From Bradyrhizobium sp. JYMT SZCCT0428 (GTDB lineage Bacteria > Pseudomonadota > Alphaproteobacteria > Rhizobiales > Xanthobacteraceae), in assembly GCF_018131075.1 (NCBI RefSeq), contig NZ_JAFCLS010000004.1:242068-306067 (forward strand): a stretch of DNA of 64,000 bases. Reading direction: 5' to 3'. Below the pieces are notes generated by a model that ran no database searches, was not told the origin of the DNA, and saw only the letters and a list, made by a program, of their open reading frames with translations. The position numbers were made by a program, and so were the translations under genes. Of this stretch, positions 63,630-64,000 are shown in pieces; position 1 is the first letter of the stretch, and each line of letters opens with the position of its first letter.

Positions 63630-63667
63630 GTCATTCCCCGATGCGCAATTGCGCATCGGGGAATGAC
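63630..63667. repeat. 38-bp perfect palindrome
   Basis: GTCATTCCCCGATGCGCAA and TTGCGCATCGGGGAATGAC abut with no mismatch. It lies 99 bp before the permease start. As RNA it would make a long stem; it could end transcription from either side, or be a dispersed element of the GTCATTCC family. Confidence 0.85.
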
Positions 63668-64000
63668 AGCGGATGGATTGCTCGCGCTGCGACAAATTAA
63701 CCCGACGGGCAAAATTCCGCTTTCCTCGTCGGGCAAATCAGCGGTTTGAATTGTCGCGTCCCGCCCGACAAGAGGGGCGTGCGCACGTCCCGAACGCGCG
63801 GCGGGATGCGGTGGACGCTGGTTCACGTCTGACGACGGCGTGGATTAAGCGTACGGCAAAACCGTGTGGTCCTGGCGCCCGTTGCCGGCGTCAAGCTGTC
63901 GGAGAAGCGCAAGCGGAAACGGCAGCGACGGAGTCAACCAAGAACTCGTCTCCGGGGAGATCACGGCATAAGCCGTAAAGCCATTGCGCAGGGAAGGCCG
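63668..64000. repeat. Non-coding dispersed element of Bradyrhizobium type, cut by the window edge
   Basis: No supportable gene. The sequence (ACAAATTAACCCGACGGGCAAA..CCGTCGGGCAAATCAG.., then CGGGATGCGGTGGACGC, GTGTGGTCCTGGCGCCC and GATCACGGCATAAGCCGTAAAGCC) has the order and wording of a long intergenic repeat I recognise from Bradyrhizobium genomes. Recognition is from memory. Start is approximate and the end is outside the window. Confidence 0.55.

Noticed and set aside
62591..63826. Extension of the binding-protein frame through the permease gene
   Set aside because: It would remove the clear signal peptide from the N-terminus and overlaps the permease; the ATG at 62590 is the natural start.

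Overview
The window looks like chromosomal DNA of a Bradyrhizobium-type alphaproteobacterium (Rhizobiales). The evidence is high GC with strongly GC3-biased codons, several families of short dispersed palindromic repeats of the kind common in Bradyrhizobium intergenic DNA, and gene content typical of that group: phenylacetate catabolism, several PHA-related genes, a fused CYP102-type P450 and many Opp/Dpp-type ABC transporters. I see no rRNA, tRNA, CRISPR array, transposase, integrase or phage gene. The taxonomic call is inference; no marker gene is present.

Layout. 1-5400: the end of an MHS-type transporter, a sulfite-oxidase-like molybdoenzyme, an alpha/beta hydrolase fused to OsmC, a YeeE/YedE sulfur-transport protein, an MDR oxidoreductase and a GIY-YIG gene broken by one missing base. 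5501-12128 (minus strand): a compact phenylacetate gene set, read paaX, then paaA-B-C-D-E-I-K. 12211-20000: an esterase, a DUF445 protein, a phasin with its terminator, a three-gene PHA-synthase operon with an unusually short partner subunit, another hydrolase, a SnoaL-like secreted protein and a spermidine-synthase-like protein. 20048-27141 (minus): a lipid-oriented group made of a CYP102-type P450/reductase fusion, an epoxide hydrolase, a wax-ester synthase/DGAT, an esterase and a DUF6489 protein.

27241-43485: a D-amino-acid-dehydrogenase-like flavoprotein diverges from a 14-kb plus-strand run holding two complete peptide-type ABC transporters (each with one binding protein, two permeases and two ATPases). 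These flank a gamma-glutamyltransferase and a DUF1028 protein. This looks like one uptake-and-hydrolysis unit for gamma-glutamyl or related peptides. 43505-47788 (minus): a membrane histidine kinase, a single-domain response regulator, and a response regulator fused to a class III nucleotide cyclase. 47910-53000 (minus): a TetR regulator, an RND adaptor and an RND pump, with two adjacent perfect palindromes at the promoter.

53376-55849: a single-domain P450 and three small genes. 56003-63531 (minus): a seven-gene run of a NitT/TauT-type ABC importer followed by an enolase-superfamily enzyme, a Gfo/Idh/MocA dehydrogenase, a DUF993 protein and a xylose-isomerase-like TIM barrel. The enzyme genes overlap or nearly touch, so they probably form one catabolic pathway; its substrate is not evident, and it is the best candidate here for an undescribed system. 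63532-64000 is non-coding and holds a 38-bp perfect palindrome and the start of a larger dispersed element cut by the window edge.
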